DNA from: CALMZY01 sp052033915
GTDB taxonomy: Bacteria; Verrucomicrobiota; Kiritimatiellia; CAIQIC01; JAGNIJ01
DNA length: 64,000 bases
Assembly: GCA_052033915.1 (NCBI GenBank)
Contig: JBPOJF010000006.1
Span: 186,001-250,000, forward strand
Direction of reading: 5' to 3'
This document shows positions 51,045 to 60,158 of this stretch, one piece after another. The notes below the pieces were generated by a model. The model made no database searches. It saw only the letters and a list, made by a program, of their open reading frames with translations, and had not been told where the DNA came from. A program made the translations under genes and the position numbers. The first letter of the stretch is position 1; every line of letters starts with the position of its first letter.

Positions 51045-51824
51045 CTAGAGAGTGGTCTGCCCCACCCGCACAAATTGCGTCTGCTTGTTGAACTCGAACC
51101 AGACTCCGAGCTTGTCCACCGCGTGAACCCTGACCCCGCGAATTTCGTCGCCGCATTCCACCAGGTTGCCGTCAATAATGGCCGCCCCCATCTGATTCGC
51201 CGAACCCGGCGCCATCACGCCGACAACCTTCAGCATCGGCCATGCGGACGGGGAAGATATCGGTTTTGACACGGGCGCCACGCTCACCTCGGAAAGAGCC
51301 TCCTTCTTCCGGACCGCCGATTCCTTGACGTCCGCGGCGGGAACAACCGCCAGAGACGGCACCGCCGCGGTGGACGCGGGCTCTGCCGCAACAGGCAGCG
51401 GCTGCACGGCCGGTTCCACCGGCTTCGGAGCCGGGACAGCCGGTTCGACGGGCGCCTGAACAGGTTCCGCGGCAGGCGGAGCGGGAGTCGCATCGACAAC
51501 CGCCGACGACGGCGCGGCGGCCTCGACGGCAGACGCCGGCTTCCGCGCCGGCGTTCCGCCTCCCGCGAGCAGATGGAACGAATACACGAGAAGGGCGATC
51601 GCGGCCAACGCCACAACGGAAACCACCAGCAGGGAAACGAGCGCCAACGGCCAGCCGCCGCGCCGGGAAGACGGGGCGGCAGAAGCATAGGCCGGCGCTT
51701 CCGAAAAATCAGGCCGGGGGGACGACAGCTCCCGGGACATCGGAGGAACGACCGGAATGGTCTTCGGAGGAATGTTCGAGTTCTCGTCGTCTTTTCGTCT
51801 GAGAGCCTCTTGTATCAGACTCAT
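51045..51824 (-). CDS. GspB-like type II secretion assembly protein
   Basis: 259 residues. The N-terminus MSLIQEALRRK and a single membrane helix (LALVSLLVVSVVALAAIALLVY) match GspB/ExeB. A long Ala/Pro/Val-rich periplasmic linker (100-170) precedes a C-terminal domain like PilP/GspC (AWPMLKVVGVMAPGSANQMG, VGVWFEFNKQ-like end). Its start overlaps the exeA-like stop. Its stop codon abuts the stop of the convergent gene at 51044 with no spacing. Confidence 0.75.
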   Translation of the reverse strand: MSLIQEALRRKDDENSNIPPKTIPVVPPMSRELSSPRPDFSEAPAYASAAPSSRRGGWPLALVSLLVVSVVALAAIALLVYSFHLLAGGGTPARKPASAVEAAAPSSAVVDATPAPPAAEPVQAPVEPAVPAPKPVEPAVQPLPVAAEPASTAAVPSLAVVPAADVKESAVRKKEALSEVSVAPVSKPISSPSAWPMLKVVGVMAPGSANQMGAAIIDGNLVECGDEIRGVRVHAVDKLGVWFEFNKQTQFVRVGQTTL

Positions 51825-52630
51825 TCAACGGCCTCCATATCAGCCAACGCCTTCCGCACCTCAGGCCCGCCGATCAGATGCTTGCCGGCCACATACCCCG
51901 CCATCAACACCCGGTCACAAAGAGCATTAATAACACGGGGAATCCCTTTCGCATAGGAGTATATCAGTTTGACCGCCTCCGGGTCAAAACCGACCTTCAC
52001 CGTCGTGCTCGCCACCTTGACCCGATGCTCGATGTACTGGCCCGTTTCCTCCTCCGTCAACGGCATCAGATTGCAGCGCACCATGATCCGCTGCTTGAGC
52101 TGTCGCAACTCGGGCTGGGCCAATCGGATACGGAGCTCGGGCTGCCCCGCCAGGACAATCTGCAGGAGCTTGTGCTGATCCGTCTCGAGGTTGGAAAGCA
52201 GGCGCACCTGCTCCATGACTTCCGGAGTCAGATCCTGCGCCTCGTCGATGATGACCGCCACGTTGTTTCCGTCATGCATCTGACGGAGCAGAAAGGCATT
52301 GAGCTGCTCAATATGCGACAGGCGGTCGCGGCCGACCACATGCAATCCGAAGTCGTTCAGGATCGCCCGCAAGAGCTGCGTTCCCGACAGCGTCGGATTG
52401 AGGACCAGCGCGGTGTGAATTCTCTTCGAAAGATTGGCCAGCACGGCGCGGCACAACGTCGTCTTCCCCGAGCCCACTTCGCCGGTCAGTTCGATGAACC
52501 CTTTTCGATTTTCGATCCCGTACAGGAGATGATCGAACGCCTCCCGATGCTGGGCGGAAAAGAAAAGGAAGCGCGGATCCGGCGTAATGTTGAACGGATG
52601 TTCCTTCAGCTCGTAAAATTCGAGATACAT
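51821..52630 (-). CDS. ExeA/GspA-like AAA ATPase
   Basis: 269 residues. Start MYLEFYELKEHPFNITPDPRF-like text is the ExeA hallmark. Walker A ELTGEVGSGKTTLCRA, Walker B VAVIIDEAQDLTPEV, sensor LQIVLAGQPELR, and RQRIM-type arginines follow. With GspB it helps insert the secretin through peptidoglycan in type II secretion. AGGAG precedes ATG 52630. No peptidoglycan-binding domain is present at the C-terminus. Confidence 0.93.
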   Translation of the reverse strand: MYLEFYELKEHPFNITPDPRFLFFSAQHREAFDHLLYGIENRKGFIELTGEVGSGKTTLCRAVLANLSKRIHTALVLNPTLSGTQLLRAILNDFGLHVVGRDRLSHIEQLNAFLLRQMHDGNNVAVIIDEAQDLTPEVMEQVRLLSNLETDQHKLLQIVLAGQPELRIRLAQPELRQLKQRIMVRCNLMPLTEEETGQYIEHRVKVASTTVKVGFDPEAVKLIYSYAKGIPRVINALCDRVLMAGYVAGKHLIGGPEVRKALADMEAVE

Positions 52631-52693
52631 AACGACTCCTGACCCAACCGGCGACATCCCGAGCGATCGCCGTATCTCCTCAAAGACCCGGCG

Positions 52694-53563
52694 CTAGCGA
52701 TGCGCCTCGTGATCTTCTTCGCGGCGATCGTGCCCATCCCCTTCCCTCTCGCACACATGAGACCGCGCAAAAACGGACTGCCACACCTCCCGATCCTTCC
52801 GGCTGAAGTCCTCTCCCCGCTCCAGCGCGGCAACCCGCTCCTCGATCGCCTTGTTGCCCGGCATCGCCAGCAAGGCTTTACGGAACAAGTCGAGGGCGCG
52901 TTCCTGTTCGCCGCCCATTTCGCAGAGGAACGCACGATAGCTGAGCATCTGGGCCAAGTCGAGCCGCGACTGTTCGTCCTCCGGGTTCTGACCGCCGGGC
53001 CAGAACCTGAGCGCCGCATCGAGAAGCATCGCCGCCTTCCGGTCCTCGCCCGTCCCGAACAGCATCCGGGCCCGCGCGTTGATGATGCGGTAATCTCTCG
53101 GGTTGTTCGACTGCGCTTCACGCAGGAGGGCCTCCGCAATGTCCGGCCTGTGGATCGTGCCGTCCAGCCAGAAAGCCGCCGTGAGATACGCCTCGACATT
53201 GTTCGGGTCCATCCGGGTCGCGGCCCTCAGCCACGGCAGGATTTCCGACATCTCTACCCCATCCGTATGCACATGGCCCGACGGCACGATCTGTTCGCTC
53301 AACGATTGGAAGAAGTCCTTGGCGATCGCCTTCCGATGAACGTGCGTGACGCCCTTGTGGAAGTAGTTATCCGCCTCCAGGAAAAACCGCTCGCCGACCG
53401 CCGCGCGGCTGGCGCCCAGCAGTCGTTCCGCCACGGAGGTGTCCGTCGAGATGACATGGAACGGCGCCAGGGTCCGTTGCGCCGCGAGGGAAAAAGCCAC
53501 GCTCCACAGGAGAGCGAGCGCGGCGAAAGGAACCCACGATGAAGTGAAGCCGGCCCTGCTCAT
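52694..53563 (-). CDS. Membrane-anchored TPR protein downstream of an ABC exporter
   Basis: 289 residues. One N-terminal membrane helix (WVPFAALALLWSVAFSLAA), then helical repeats with TPR spacing (LPWLRAATRMDPNNVEAYLTA, ALLREAQSNNPRDYRIINAR, LDLFRKALLAMPGNKAIEER). The start overlaps the permease stop (ATGA), so it belongs to the ABC operon. The C-terminal 30 residues are His/Glu/Asp-rich (GDGHDRREEDHEAHR). Function unknown. Confidence 0.75.
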   Translation of the reverse strand: MSRAGFTSSWVPFAALALLWSVAFSLAAQRTLAPFHVISTDTSVAERLLGASRAAVGERFFLEADNYFHKGVTHVHRKAIAKDFFQSLSEQIVPSGHVHTDGVEMSEILPWLRAATRMDPNNVEAYLTAAFWLDGTIHRPDIAEALLREAQSNNPRDYRIINARARMLFGTGEDRKAAMLLDAALRFWPGGQNPEDEQSRLDLAQMLSYRAFLCEMGGEQERALDLFRKALLAMPGNKAIEERVAALERGEDFSRKDREVWQSVFARSHVCEREGDGHDRREEDHEAHR

Positions 53564-54348
53564 CCGACATGACCCCTCTGAAATCGTTTCCGGCGATAGC
53601 CGAACCACGACAGAAGAATCAGGATCGCGGTCCAGACCGCGCCGTACAGGAGCACCTGGAGCACGGCGCCCCACGGCGCAGGCCCCCACTCATGGACAAG
53701 CCTCTGACGCAGATCAAAAAGCTCGAAGTGGGGAAGGCCGTAGTACAGCGCCAGCAACGCGTTGGCGGCGAACCCCTTCTCCTGCACAAGCAGTTCCGGG
53801 ACCCGCGGCGTAATCGTGAACGCCGCCCCGATGAAAACATACGCCATCGTCGCCGCCGCCCCGTACGTCAGTCGCGTCGAAAACGCCAGGGAAATGGCGC
53901 TCACGCATCCCAGCAACGAAAGATGCAGAAGCAGGGCCTGCGCAAGGCATCCCCGATCGAACACGCCCCCGCGCAGCACGACCACGGAAAAGATCACGGC
54001 GTAGAAGAGCAGCGTCGCGGCGGCCGGCGCCGTCCAGGCGCCCAGCCACTTGCCCAGGATCAGTTCGGCCCGCGTGATCGGCTTCGCCAGCAGCGGGTAG
54101 ATCGTCCCCTTGGTCTCCTCCTGGGGCAACTGGCGCGCCGCCATGCTGACGGAAAGTACGATCGAGAAGATCCACGCGAAGAGCAGGCCCACATCCGCGA
54201 CATACCGGACCATCCCCCCCAGCCCGAACACGTTCAGCGACATCAGCACAAACAACAGGGCGAGGAGCAGGATCAACAACACATACAGATCCTTGCGCCG
54301 AATCATTTCCAGCCAGACCGCCCAGGCGATGGAGAGAATGCGGATCAT
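53560..54348 (-). CDS. ABC-2 type transporter permease
   Basis: 262 residues with six membrane helices, starting MIRILSIAWAVWLEMIRRKD. The conserved ABC-2 segment after the second helix reads ARQLPQEETKGTIYPLLAKPITRAELILGKWL, typical of NosY/GldF-like permeases. Its start overlaps the ATPase stop (ATGA). Substrate unknown. Confidence 0.9.
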   Translation of the reverse strand: MIRILSIAWAVWLEMIRRKDLYVLLILLLALLFVLMSLNVFGLGGMVRYVADVGLLFAWIFSIVLSVSMAARQLPQEETKGTIYPLLAKPITRAELILGKWLGAWTAPAAATLLFYAVIFSVVVLRGGVFDRGCLAQALLLHLSLLGCVSAISLAFSTRLTYGAAATMAYVFIGAAFTITPRVPELLVQEKGFAANALLALYYGLPHFELFDLRQRLVHEWGPAPWGAVLQVLLYGAVWTAILILLSWFGYRRKRFQRGHVG

Positions 54349-55097
54349 GCCCGCGCTCCTCCCGGCCCCGCTCCGCCCTGGACAACCCGCAGGAAATACT
54401 GCTCCAGGCTTTCGCCGGGCCGCACCAGGTCGCCCGCCTTCCCTTCCGCCACCACGCGCCCGCTGACCATCAGGGCCATGTGATCGCAAACCAGTTCGAC
54501 CTCCGACAATTCATGCGACGAGAAGAATACCGTCTTTCCCCGGGCGCGAAGGCCGGCAATGATCTTCCGCACCTCCATGCGGCCCAACGGATCGAGCCCG
54601 CCTGTCGGCTCGTCGAGGATCACGAGGTCGGGATCATTGATCAACGCCTGCGCGAGTCCGATCCGTTGCAGCATGCCGCGCGAGTAAGTGCCGATCCGCC
54701 GGTCCGCCGCATCCGCGAGATCCACCTGTTGAAGCAACTCCTCCACGCGGTTTCGAAGCGCGGCTCCGCGCATCTCGAACAGCCGGCCCGCCATGTGAAG
54801 AAGTTCACGGCCCGTCAGAAAAATGTATGTTTCCGCGCGTTCCGACAGGTAGCCGATCCGGCGCCGCGCGATGGAGTGCCGGACATCCTCGCCGAAAATC
54901 CGCGCGCTCCCATGAGCGGGCTCGATGAATCCCAGCAGGACATGCATCGCCGTCGTCTTTCCGGCGCCGTTCGGACCGAGGAACCCGAACACGGTCCCCG
55001 ACTCCACGGTCAGGTTGAGCTGCCGGAGCGCTTCCACGGTGCCGCGCCGCGACCGGAACACCACCGAAAGGTCGTTGATCTCAATAGCCGTTGCCAT
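54345..55097 (-). CDS. ABC transporter ATP-binding protein
   Basis: 250 residues. Walker A GPNGAGKTTAMHVLLG, signature YSRGMLQRIGLAQAL, Walker B LVILDEPTGGLDP and H-loop VFFSSHELSEV are all intact. The type pairs with ABC-2 permeases for export of lipids, drugs or envelope factors. It starts the three-gene ATPase-permease-TPR unit. Confidence 0.95.
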   Translation of the reverse strand: MATAIEINDLSVVFRSRRGTVEALRQLNLTVESGTVFGFLGPNGAGKTTAMHVLLGFIEPAHGSARIFGEDVRHSIARRRIGYLSERAETYIFLTGRELLHMAGRLFEMRGAALRNRVEELLQQVDLADAADRRIGTYSRGMLQRIGLAQALINDPDLVILDEPTGGLDPLGRMEVRKIIAGLRARGKTVFFSSHELSEVELVCDHMALMVSGRVVAEGKAGDLVRPGESLEQYFLRVVQGGAGPGGARA

Positions 55098-55109
55098 TCG
55101 CCGCTCCAG

Positions 55110-55160
55110 TTTTCCAATCCTTGGAAAAAACCCGCCGCGATTTTCCAACCCTTGGAAAAT
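55110..55160. repeat. Tandem pair of TTTTCCAA-n-TTGGAAAA palindromes
   Basis: TTTTCCAATCCTTGGAAAAA (from 55110) and ATTTTCCAACCCTTGGAAAA (from 55140) are near-perfect palindromes set 30 bp apart, between argH and the ABC operon. Degenerate copies occur at 17981-18030. The spacing of about three helical turns would suit a cooperative DNA-binding protein; a terminator or transcript hairpin is the alternative. Confidence 0.65.
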
Positions 55161-55166
55161 CCGAAG

Positions 55167-56531
55167 TCAAACGCCGCCCATCAGCCGGGAAATAGCCCTG
55201 TCGAATGCCCGCCGTTCTTCTTTCGCGAACTTGACGGCCTCCACCGCCCGCGCGCCCATGCCCCGGAAATCGAGGCCGGCTGTCGCGCCGAGATGCGTCT
55301 TCCGGGCAATCGCCTGATACGGATTCATCTGCTTCAGTTCGTCCAGATGCTGTTTGACATGGTGATACGCGTCCCGGAACGGCATCCCGCCGGCCACCAG
55401 TTCCAGCGCCCGATCGGTCGCGAAGACGTCGGGCGAGAAACCGGCCAGCAAAGCCTTCCGGTTGACTCCGGTTCCGGCCATCAGCCGCTTCATGACCCGC
55501 AGGCTCGCCCGGGTCATGTGAATCCCCTTCATGAACGGCCCCTTGGCTTCCTGCAAATCCCGATTATAGCCGGACGGCGCGCCCCGAATCAACTCGGCGA
55601 CGCACGACACGGAGGACATGACCTTCGCGGCCTTCCCCCGCACCAGTTCGAGGACATCGGGATTCCGCTTCTGCGGCATGATGCTGCTGCCGGTGCAGAA
55701 CGCCGCGGGGAGTGTGAAATAGCCGAACTCGGGCATCGTGAAGAGCATGAGGTCCTGCGCGAGCCGCGAGAGCGTGAGCATGATCTGGCTCATCGCCATC
55801 AGGATCACGGACTCCAGCTTGCCCCGCGCGTTGTTGGCGTAGAGGACGTTGTGGACCGGCCGGCTGAAACCGAGCAGATCCGAAACCAGTTGCCGGTCGA
55901 GCGGCAGCGGCGCGCCGTAGCCGGCCGCCGAACCGAGCGGAGACTGGTCGTTGAGTTCATAGGCCGTCATCAACAGCGCGATATCGTCCAGGAGGCTCTC
56001 CGCATGGGCCGACGCCCACAACCCGACGGAACTGGGCATCGCCGGCTGCATATGCGTCCGGCCGACCATCGGATCGGCGGCGTGCTTGCCGGCAAACGCG
56101 ATCAGGACCGCGGCCAGCGAGGCGGCCTCGTCGATCGCGCCGAGAATTTCCTCCTTGGCATAGAGCCGGAGGTCAACGGCAACCTGGTCGTTCCGGCTCC
56201 GGCCGGTGTGGACCTTCTTGCCCAGATCGCCCAGCTTCGAGGTCAGCATCCGCTCCACCGCCAGGTGAACATCCTGGTCGTTCAGCGTGATCTTGAAGGC
56301 GCCTTTTTTCGACTGCGCGACGATCCCCCGGAGCGCCGCGATCACTTTCCTGCAATCGGCCGGCGAAATGACCGGCGGCTTGACGGGCATCCGGGAAAGC
56401 ATCGTGACATGCGCCGCCGTGCCGAGACAGTCGGCCTTGACCAGCGCCAGGTCCAGTTGGACATCCTGGCCCGCGGTAAAATCCAGGACTTCGCTGTCGA
56501 TCTCGCCGACGGTGGTTTTGCCTTTTTTCAC
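55167..56531 (-). CDS. argH: Argininosuccinate lyase
   Basis: 454 residues. It splits argininosuccinate to arginine and fumarate. Superfamily signature GSSIMPQKRNPD lies near residue 283; KVHTGRSRNDQVAVDLRLY and GRTHMQPAMPSSVGLWA are the substrate regions. The N-terminal part is close to the standard start (canonical WGGRF replaced by KKGKTTVGEIDSEVLDFTAG), so the first 20 residues differ from the usual enzyme. No other arginine gene is adjacent. Confidence 0.94.
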   Translation of the reverse strand: MKKGKTTVGEIDSEVLDFTAGQDVQLDLALVKADCLGTAAHVTMLSRMPVKPPVISPADCRKVIAALRGIVAQSKKGAFKITLNDQDVHLAVERMLTSKLGDLGKKVHTGRSRNDQVAVDLRLYAKEEILGAIDEAASLAAVLIAFAGKHAADPMVGRTHMQPAMPSSVGLWASAHAESLLDDIALLMTAYELNDQSPLGSAAGYGAPLPLDRQLVSDLLGFSRPVHNVLYANNARGKLESVILMAMSQIMLTLSRLAQDLMLFTMPEFGYFTLPAAFCTGSSIMPQKRNPDVLELVRGKAAKVMSSVSCVAELIRGAPSGYNRDLQEAKGPFMKGIHMTRASLRVMKRLMAGTGVNRKALLAGFSPDVFATDRALELVAGGMPFRDAYHHVKQHLDELKQMNPYQAIARKTHLGATAGLDFRGMGARAVEAVKFAKEERRAFDRAISRLMGGV

Positions 56532-56587
56532 AGTGAACTCCCCTTTGAAAGCACCAGCGTATCGGCCTGAGGGCCATAGTCAATGTT

Positions 56588-57889
56588 TCATTGAGCGGCG
56601 GAGGGCAGGAACCGGTCCATGTCGGCAACGGTATTGGAGACGGACGTCGGCACGATGATCCCGCCGCTGACCGCCGCTTCCATGCCGCTCACATAGTGGG
56701 TATTCCGGTCCATCGACGACTCGAGGTCTATCCGCGCCTTGTCCGCGGCCTCGAGCAGGGCGTTCAACCGGGCGGGCGAGGCGCGGAACACCCGCTTCCT
56801 TCGCGGGCGCGTCAGTTCATCGAGGAAGCCGCCGTAGAGATCAAGCACGTCTCGAAATTCCTGCGCCTCGCCGATCCCGAGGCCGCGGATGTGGAGGTTC
56901 AGGCGCATCGCGTACAACGGAAGCCAGGGCGCGTCACGATACCGGGTCAGGTCCTTGATGGTCAGCGTCGCCGGGATCCCCTCCCCGTCCGGAATGCCCA
57001 TCTCGTCCGGCGCCGCTGTCAGAAGCTGTCGAAGCGCGGCCAACCGATCCGCGGACACGCCGCCCCAATAGTGCCGGACCTGCGTCTGCGCCGCAATCCA
57101 GAGATCCCAGCCCTTCTCCAATTCGCGCCCGGATTCCACGCCGTTCAACAACACGCCCATGAAGTTCGTCGTAATCCGGTCGCCCCGGGCCAGTTGCGAG
57201 AAGAGGCTCTCGAATGCGGAAGCCCGGTTCGGTTTCGAAGCGATCCAATCCGCCGCGAGCGCGCAGTACGCCTTCTCCGCCCAGCGCCCTTCGGGCAGAG
57301 ATTCGAATGTCATGATCCGGCTGAACGGCGGCGCCTCGTTCTTCATCCAGCGGCGGATGGCAACCTGGTTGTTTCGAATCCTGAGCGCCAGATAGAGATT
57401 CTGCGCCACGCCGACCGACAGCCAGTCGGGCACCGCACCCAGCGCGGAACTCTTCCGGTCGAAGTCCTGCCGATGAATGACGTACCGGTTGAGCAGCAAC
57501 CAGCAAAGTCCTTCCAGGATATCCTCCTGGTCGGCGCGATCGGGATTGACGACGATCAACTTCTGCGAAAGCGCGCGGTCCACCCATCCCTGCGCCCGGA
57601 TCACGCGGCCGCGAGGCTCGTTCGTTGCCCAGCGCACCAGCATCTGGATCGATTCGCCTCTCGCAAACGGAATCGCGAGGCCCACAAAACTCTCGATTTT
57701 CCCGGCGGTTTCCTCTGCGGAGATAATCAGGCTGACGTTCTCAGACGAGGTCATCCCGGCGGCGGCAAACCGATGCGAGGCGCCGATCGCAACCGGCGAA
57801 CGCCACACATTCGTCTCCGCTCCGGCGGAATCCACGCAGGTCAGCACAGCGACCGCAATGGCGATGATATGACTTCCGAAGCGAGCCAT
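56588..57889 (-). CDS. Secreted protein of unknown function, degenerate gluzincin-like
   Basis: 433 residues with a Sec signal peptide (HIIAIAVAVLTCVDSAGA). A middle segment, EDILEGLCWLLLNRYVIH ... VPDWLSVGVAQNLYL, resembles the peptidase MA-like arrangement in which HExxH is followed by P-x-W-L-x-E-G-x-A. Here both the His pair and the Glu are replaced, so no zinc site is seen. The rest is helical. It lies between argH and dtd without overlap. Function unknown. Confidence 0.6.
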   Translation of the reverse strand: MARFGSHIIAIAVAVLTCVDSAGAETNVWRSPVAIGASHRFAAAGMTSSENVSLIISAEETAGKIESFVGLAIPFARGESIQMLVRWATNEPRGRVIRAQGWVDRALSQKLIVVNPDRADQEDILEGLCWLLLNRYVIHRQDFDRKSSALGAVPDWLSVGVAQNLYLALRIRNNQVAIRRWMKNEAPPFSRIMTFESLPEGRWAEKAYCALAADWIASKPNRASAFESLFSQLARGDRITTNFMGVLLNGVESGRELEKGWDLWIAAQTQVRHYWGGVSADRLAALRQLLTAAPDEMGIPDGEGIPATLTIKDLTRYRDAPWLPLYAMRLNLHIRGLGIGEAQEFRDVLDLYGGFLDELTRPRRKRVFRASPARLNALLEAADKARIDLESSMDRNTHYVSGMEAAVSGGIIVPTSVSNTVADMDRFLPSAAQ

Positions 57890-57901
57890 AACGGAATTCC
57901 T

Positions 57902-58357
57902 CTACGGCGCTGTCCGGCCCCGGCTTTCCAAGATAATCGTTACCGGGCCGTCATTGACCAGTTCAACCTGCATGTTCGCGCCGAAAACACCCGTTTTCAC
58001 TTCGTGTCCAAGCCCGCGAAGCTCGGCGGCGAACGCCTCGTAGAGCCGGGTCGCCTCGTCCGGATCGGCGGCATCCGTGTAGCCGGGCCGGTTTCCGCGC
58101 GAGCAGTCGGCATACAGCGTGAACTGGCTGACGACCAGGAACGATCCGTTGACCGCTTCGATCGACCGGTTCAACCGGCCTTCCCCGTCGTCGAAAATGC
58201 GAAGCTGGGAGGTCTTCCGGGCCAGGTACTTCACATCGAAGTCGGTGTCGCCCCGGGCCACGCCGGCGAGCACGACGGCGCCCGGCCCGATCGCGGCCAC
58301 GTCGTTTCCATCGACGATCACACGCGCGTGGCGGACACGCTGGATGACGAGTTTCAT
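57902..58357 (-). CDS. dtd: D-aminoacyl-tRNA deacylase
   Basis: 151 residues. It removes D-amino acids, and glycine from mischarged tRNA-Ala. The catalytic SQFTLYADC segment (SQxTLxAD) and the late NDGPVTI (cross-subunit Gly-cisPro motif) are intact. Start MKLVIQRVRHARV is standard. It follows the ABC-class ATPase homologue by 37 nt. Confidence 0.97.
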   Translation of the reverse strand: MKLVIQRVRHARVIVDGNDVAAIGPGAVVLAGVARGDTDFDVKYLARKTSQLRIFDDGEGRLNRSIEAVNGSFLVVSQFTLYADCSRGNRPGYTDAADPDEATRLYEAFAAELRGLGHEVKTGVFGANMQVELVNDGPVTIILESRGRTAP

Positions 58358-58394
58358 GGCGACCGAAAACCGGCGACGACGGCCCGGCCGCGCG

Positions 58395-60113
58395 CTAGTC
58401 CGCCGCGCGTGTGATGCGCAGGCTGTCCAGCCGGTTCAGGGCCGCCGCGATCTCGTAGCGGCGCGGCCGGGCCAGGTCGCCGCGCAGATCGCGCGTGAGC
58501 GACTCGAGACCTTCCGTGCTGAGGTCCCGGTCGATCAGATCGAGGATTTCCCGAATGGGACGCGGCTCGTCCATGTAGCGCAGCTTGGCATAGTACAGGA
58601 TGCGGCCGATCGTCCGGGTCTGATAGATGTCCGCCAATTGCCGGACCCCCGACAGGTTGATCGTGGACCGTCCGAACGTCAGAGAGTGAGCGTCCTTCGC
58701 GTCCACGCACGCATCGAACCGACCCGAACTGGGATCGATACTGCTGGGCACGACCCAGCGGTTCTTTTCCACCATCCCGGAAACATCCGACTCCCGGGGC
58801 TTGCTCCGATGCGTCGAGATGGAAGCCGCCCTGGCCTCCTTCGTCACGTCGGACACCTTGAATCCGTCCACGCGCAGAATGGTATCCGCGACCGGAATGA
58901 ACTCCGCGACGGAGGCCGAACCTCCTACGACGATGGACACGCCCAGTTCATCGGCGATCTGCCGGGCCCTCATGGCCAGGGGCGTTGTCCGCTTCTCCGC
59001 GCCGGGCAACAGCTTCGCGACGCGGGCGTCAAAGGCGAGAAACTCGGGAGCGGAATCCGTCTCGTCCATAATCAGGACCCGGGCGCCGGCCTCCAGGGCC
59101 TCGACCGCCGAGGCGGCCTGCGCGGCGCAGGGGCCCGCGTGCCCGCTCGAAAACTGCCGGACATCCTTGGCCCCGATGGACTGCGGGAAGAACGCGCTGA
59201 TGTCCACACGCTGGACGCTGCGGCCGGGTTCCGCCGCGATATAGACCGCGTCCGGAACCGTGATCACCATCTCGCGCCCGTCGCCGGGAATGTGGTTGTA
59301 AATGCCCGTCGACAAGGCCCGGATCAGGTCCACGCGCCCCGAATGCACTTCGCCGAGAACCACGGTGACGCCGCCGGGAACACCGAATCCGCGAACCGTT
59401 CCGGCATTCGGCACGTCGAGATTGACCGCCAGATCCTCGGAGACCGAAAGAGGAACCATCTGATCGTAGTCCGGAAGGTCTGACCCGCCGGCGCGCGCCA
59501 GCATGGCGCCGTCCGCCACAAAACCCACCCAGCCCCGGGTGGGCAGAACCTGCCGAATCTGGTCGGCATCCTCCATCAGGCTGATGAAATCGCCGACTTC
59601 GACCGCGTCGAGATTACAGTATACGAGCGTCGCGTTGACGATGCCGGGCAGGTCCTCGAAGAATACCTCCTTGGCCGCATCGCCCGCGATCCGGCCGTGC
59701 CGAACGGGAAGGTCCAGATAAATGCGGACTTCGATGTATTCTTCCGTCACCACGAGCGACGAGCGCGGCAGAATTTTCTGGCCCGGACAGGCAATGAACA
59801 TCCGGCGGCGTGAAACGCCTTCGGCATCGTAGCGCGTCAGCAACTCGATGCGCGCGGCGATCTTCCGGGTCAACAGGTCCTCCAACGCCGTGCGGCGAAT
59901 GGGCGTGTCGAAAAGGTGCGGGGGAAACCCCGCGATAATCTGCGGCACGCGCACCAGGATCAGGGCGGTCCGCCCCTCCGTCTCGCGCGGAATCTGGTTG
60001 ATCTTGAGGACGTACCGGGAAAAATCGAAGTCGCCGACGAGTTTCGCGTACTCCGAAAATTCAGAGCCATCGATGCCGCTAAGAATGCCGAAGAATTCCT
60101 CTTTATCTCTCAT
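58395..60113 (-). CDS. ABC-class predicted ATPase homologue (PF09818-like) with a broken P-loop
   Basis: 572 residues. The whole family layout is present, including GFGVPGGVTVVLGEVHSG, IYNHIPGDGREMVITVPDAV and the C-terminal DLSTEGLESLTRDLRGDLARPRRYEI-type domain. Canonical members have GGGYHGKST as Walker A; here residues 254-262 read GEVHSGRVD, so the Lys and Ser/Thr are lost. The Walker B region reads LIMDETDSAPEF instead of LIDEDTSATNF, and the signature is FSSGHAGPCAAQAA. ATP hydrolysis looks unlikely. It may be a structural paralogue of an active copy elsewhere. Confidence 0.8.
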   Translation of the reverse strand: MRDKEEFFGILSGIDGSEFSEYAKLVGDFDFSRYVLKINQIPRETEGRTALILVRVPQIIAGFPPHLFDTPIRRTALEDLLTRKIAARIELLTRYDAEGVSRRRMFIACPGQKILPRSSLVVTEEYIEVRIYLDLPVRHGRIAGDAAKEVFFEDLPGIVNATLVYCNLDAVEVGDFISLMEDADQIRQVLPTRGWVGFVADGAMLARAGGSDLPDYDQMVPLSVSEDLAVNLDVPNAGTVRGFGVPGGVTVVLGEVHSGRVDLIRALSTGIYNHIPGDGREMVITVPDAVYIAAEPGRSVQRVDISAFFPQSIGAKDVRQFSSGHAGPCAAQAASAVEALEAGARVLIMDETDSAPEFLAFDARVAKLLPGAEKRTTPLAMRARQIADELGVSIVVGGSASVAEFIPVADTILRVDGFKVSDVTKEARAASISTHRSKPRESDVSGMVEKNRWVVPSSIDPSSGRFDACVDAKDAHSLTFGRSTINLSGVRQLADIYQTRTIGRILYYAKLRYMDEPRPIREILDLIDRDLSTEGLESLTRDLRGDLARPRRYEIAAALNRLDSLRITRAAD

Positions 60114-60158
60114 AGGTCCGTCCTCGCCTGTTCATGGGTTGAGTTTGCCGCAGAACGT

